Translations under genes and position numbers: made by a program
The notes under the pieces: model-generated
Told to the model about the DNA's origin: nothing
The model's input: only the letters and a program-made list of their open reading frames with translations
Database searches by the model: none
NCBI GenBank assembly: GCA_017628595.1
Contig: JAGBYV010000212.1
Location: forward strand, 1-12,716
From: Alistipes sp.
GTDB taxonomy: Bacteria > Bacteroidota > Bacteroidia > Bacteroidales > Rikenellaceae
Reading direction: 5' to 3'
Length of the DNA: 12,716 nucleotides
Part shown: positions 12,503 to 12,716 of the stretch, piece by piece
Layout: the number at the start of each line of letters is the position of its first letter
How positions within the stretch are numbered: the stretch's first letter is position 1

Positions 12503-12716
12503 CTATTCGGTTACCTTGATGGGTATTGTTCCCCAGAAGAAGTCATTGCGTGCAATTGCATTTGTTCCTGTCGAACCTGATGAAGACATGACAATCGGCT
12601 GTGTGATGGTCTTATTAGTTTGAGAGCCACCTGCACCAGTAATTGTTTCAAAGGTTAATAATTGATAGCCATTCACACTTGATAAACTTGAAACGTTGCT
12701 ATTTGTCCATTCTCCA
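12503..12716 (-). CDS. C-terminal fragment of an unrecognised protein
   Basis: The minus frame enters from the right edge and stays open for 70 codons to the stop TAG at 12503-12505. The visible protein is rich in Ser, Thr, Asn and Gly, with segments such as NGYQLLTFETITGAGG and ends FFWGTIPIKVTE. It has one Met in the middle, no Cys, and no hydrophobic segment. The composition and alternating polar/hydrophobic pattern suggest a beta-rich secreted or surface protein, but I recognise no family. Codon use is visibly AT-richer (AAT, ACA, TTA, TTT, CAA) than in the metabolic genes to the left, which may mean a different origin. A hairpin follows the stop. The rest of the gene lies outside the window. 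Confidence 0.65.
   Translation of the reverse strand, partial: GEWTNSNVSSLSSVNGYQLLTFETITGAGGSQTNKTITQPIVMSSSGSTGTNAIARNDFFWGTIPIKVTE

Overview
The window looks like an ordinary chromosomal stretch of a Bacteroidota bacterium, most likely order Bacteroidales. Four things support this. Upstream of many genes there are Bacteroidota-type promoter boxes (-33 TTTG, -7 TANNTTTG). There are no convincing Shine-Dalgarno sequences. The L31 protein is the type-B form. The RhaD and ProC sequences read like Bacteroidales family members. Nearly all genes have housekeeping or metabolic roles; I see no CRISPR array, insertion sequence or prophage.

Layout. On the minus strand, recG (truncated by the left edge) runs from 1680 to 1. 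Diverging from it is a cytoplasmic FKBP-type prolyl isomerase (1872-2276), followed by rhaD (2380-3189), which ends at a strong terminator. Next comes a gene-free stretch of about 580 bases (3190-3770). It is not empty: on the minus strand a promoter matching the Bacteroidota consensus (3514-3545) and an intrinsic terminator (3261-3289) bracket about 245 bases rich in perfect hairpins, including a compact three-way junction. This is a candidate non-coding RNA that I cannot assign to a known family. A two-gene minus-strand unit follows, proC (4317-5102) then a sugar O-acetyltransferase (3771-4295). A divergent tri-haem cytochrome c peroxidase (5272-6639) comes next with its own terminator.

The core of the right half is a four-gene plus-strand operon, nadB-nadC-nadA-flavodiiron protein (6838-11437), with gaps of only 6, 19 and 6 bases and a bidirectional terminator at its end. 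It encodes the complete aspartate-to-nicotinate-mononucleotide route plus an oxygen- or NO-reducing flavoprotein. NadA carries an oxygen-sensitive iron-sulfur cluster and NadB can make peroxide with oxygen, so the flavodiiron partner, with the peroxidase gene just upstream, suggests an oxidative-protection theme.

The right end holds rpmE2 (minus, with a near-perfect promoter), a small three-helix membrane protein of the GlsB/YeaQ/YmgE family (minus), a tRNA with anticodon CAT that has an odd T-arm (plus), its terminator, and the AT-richer C-terminal end of an unrecognised protein entering from the right edge (minus).
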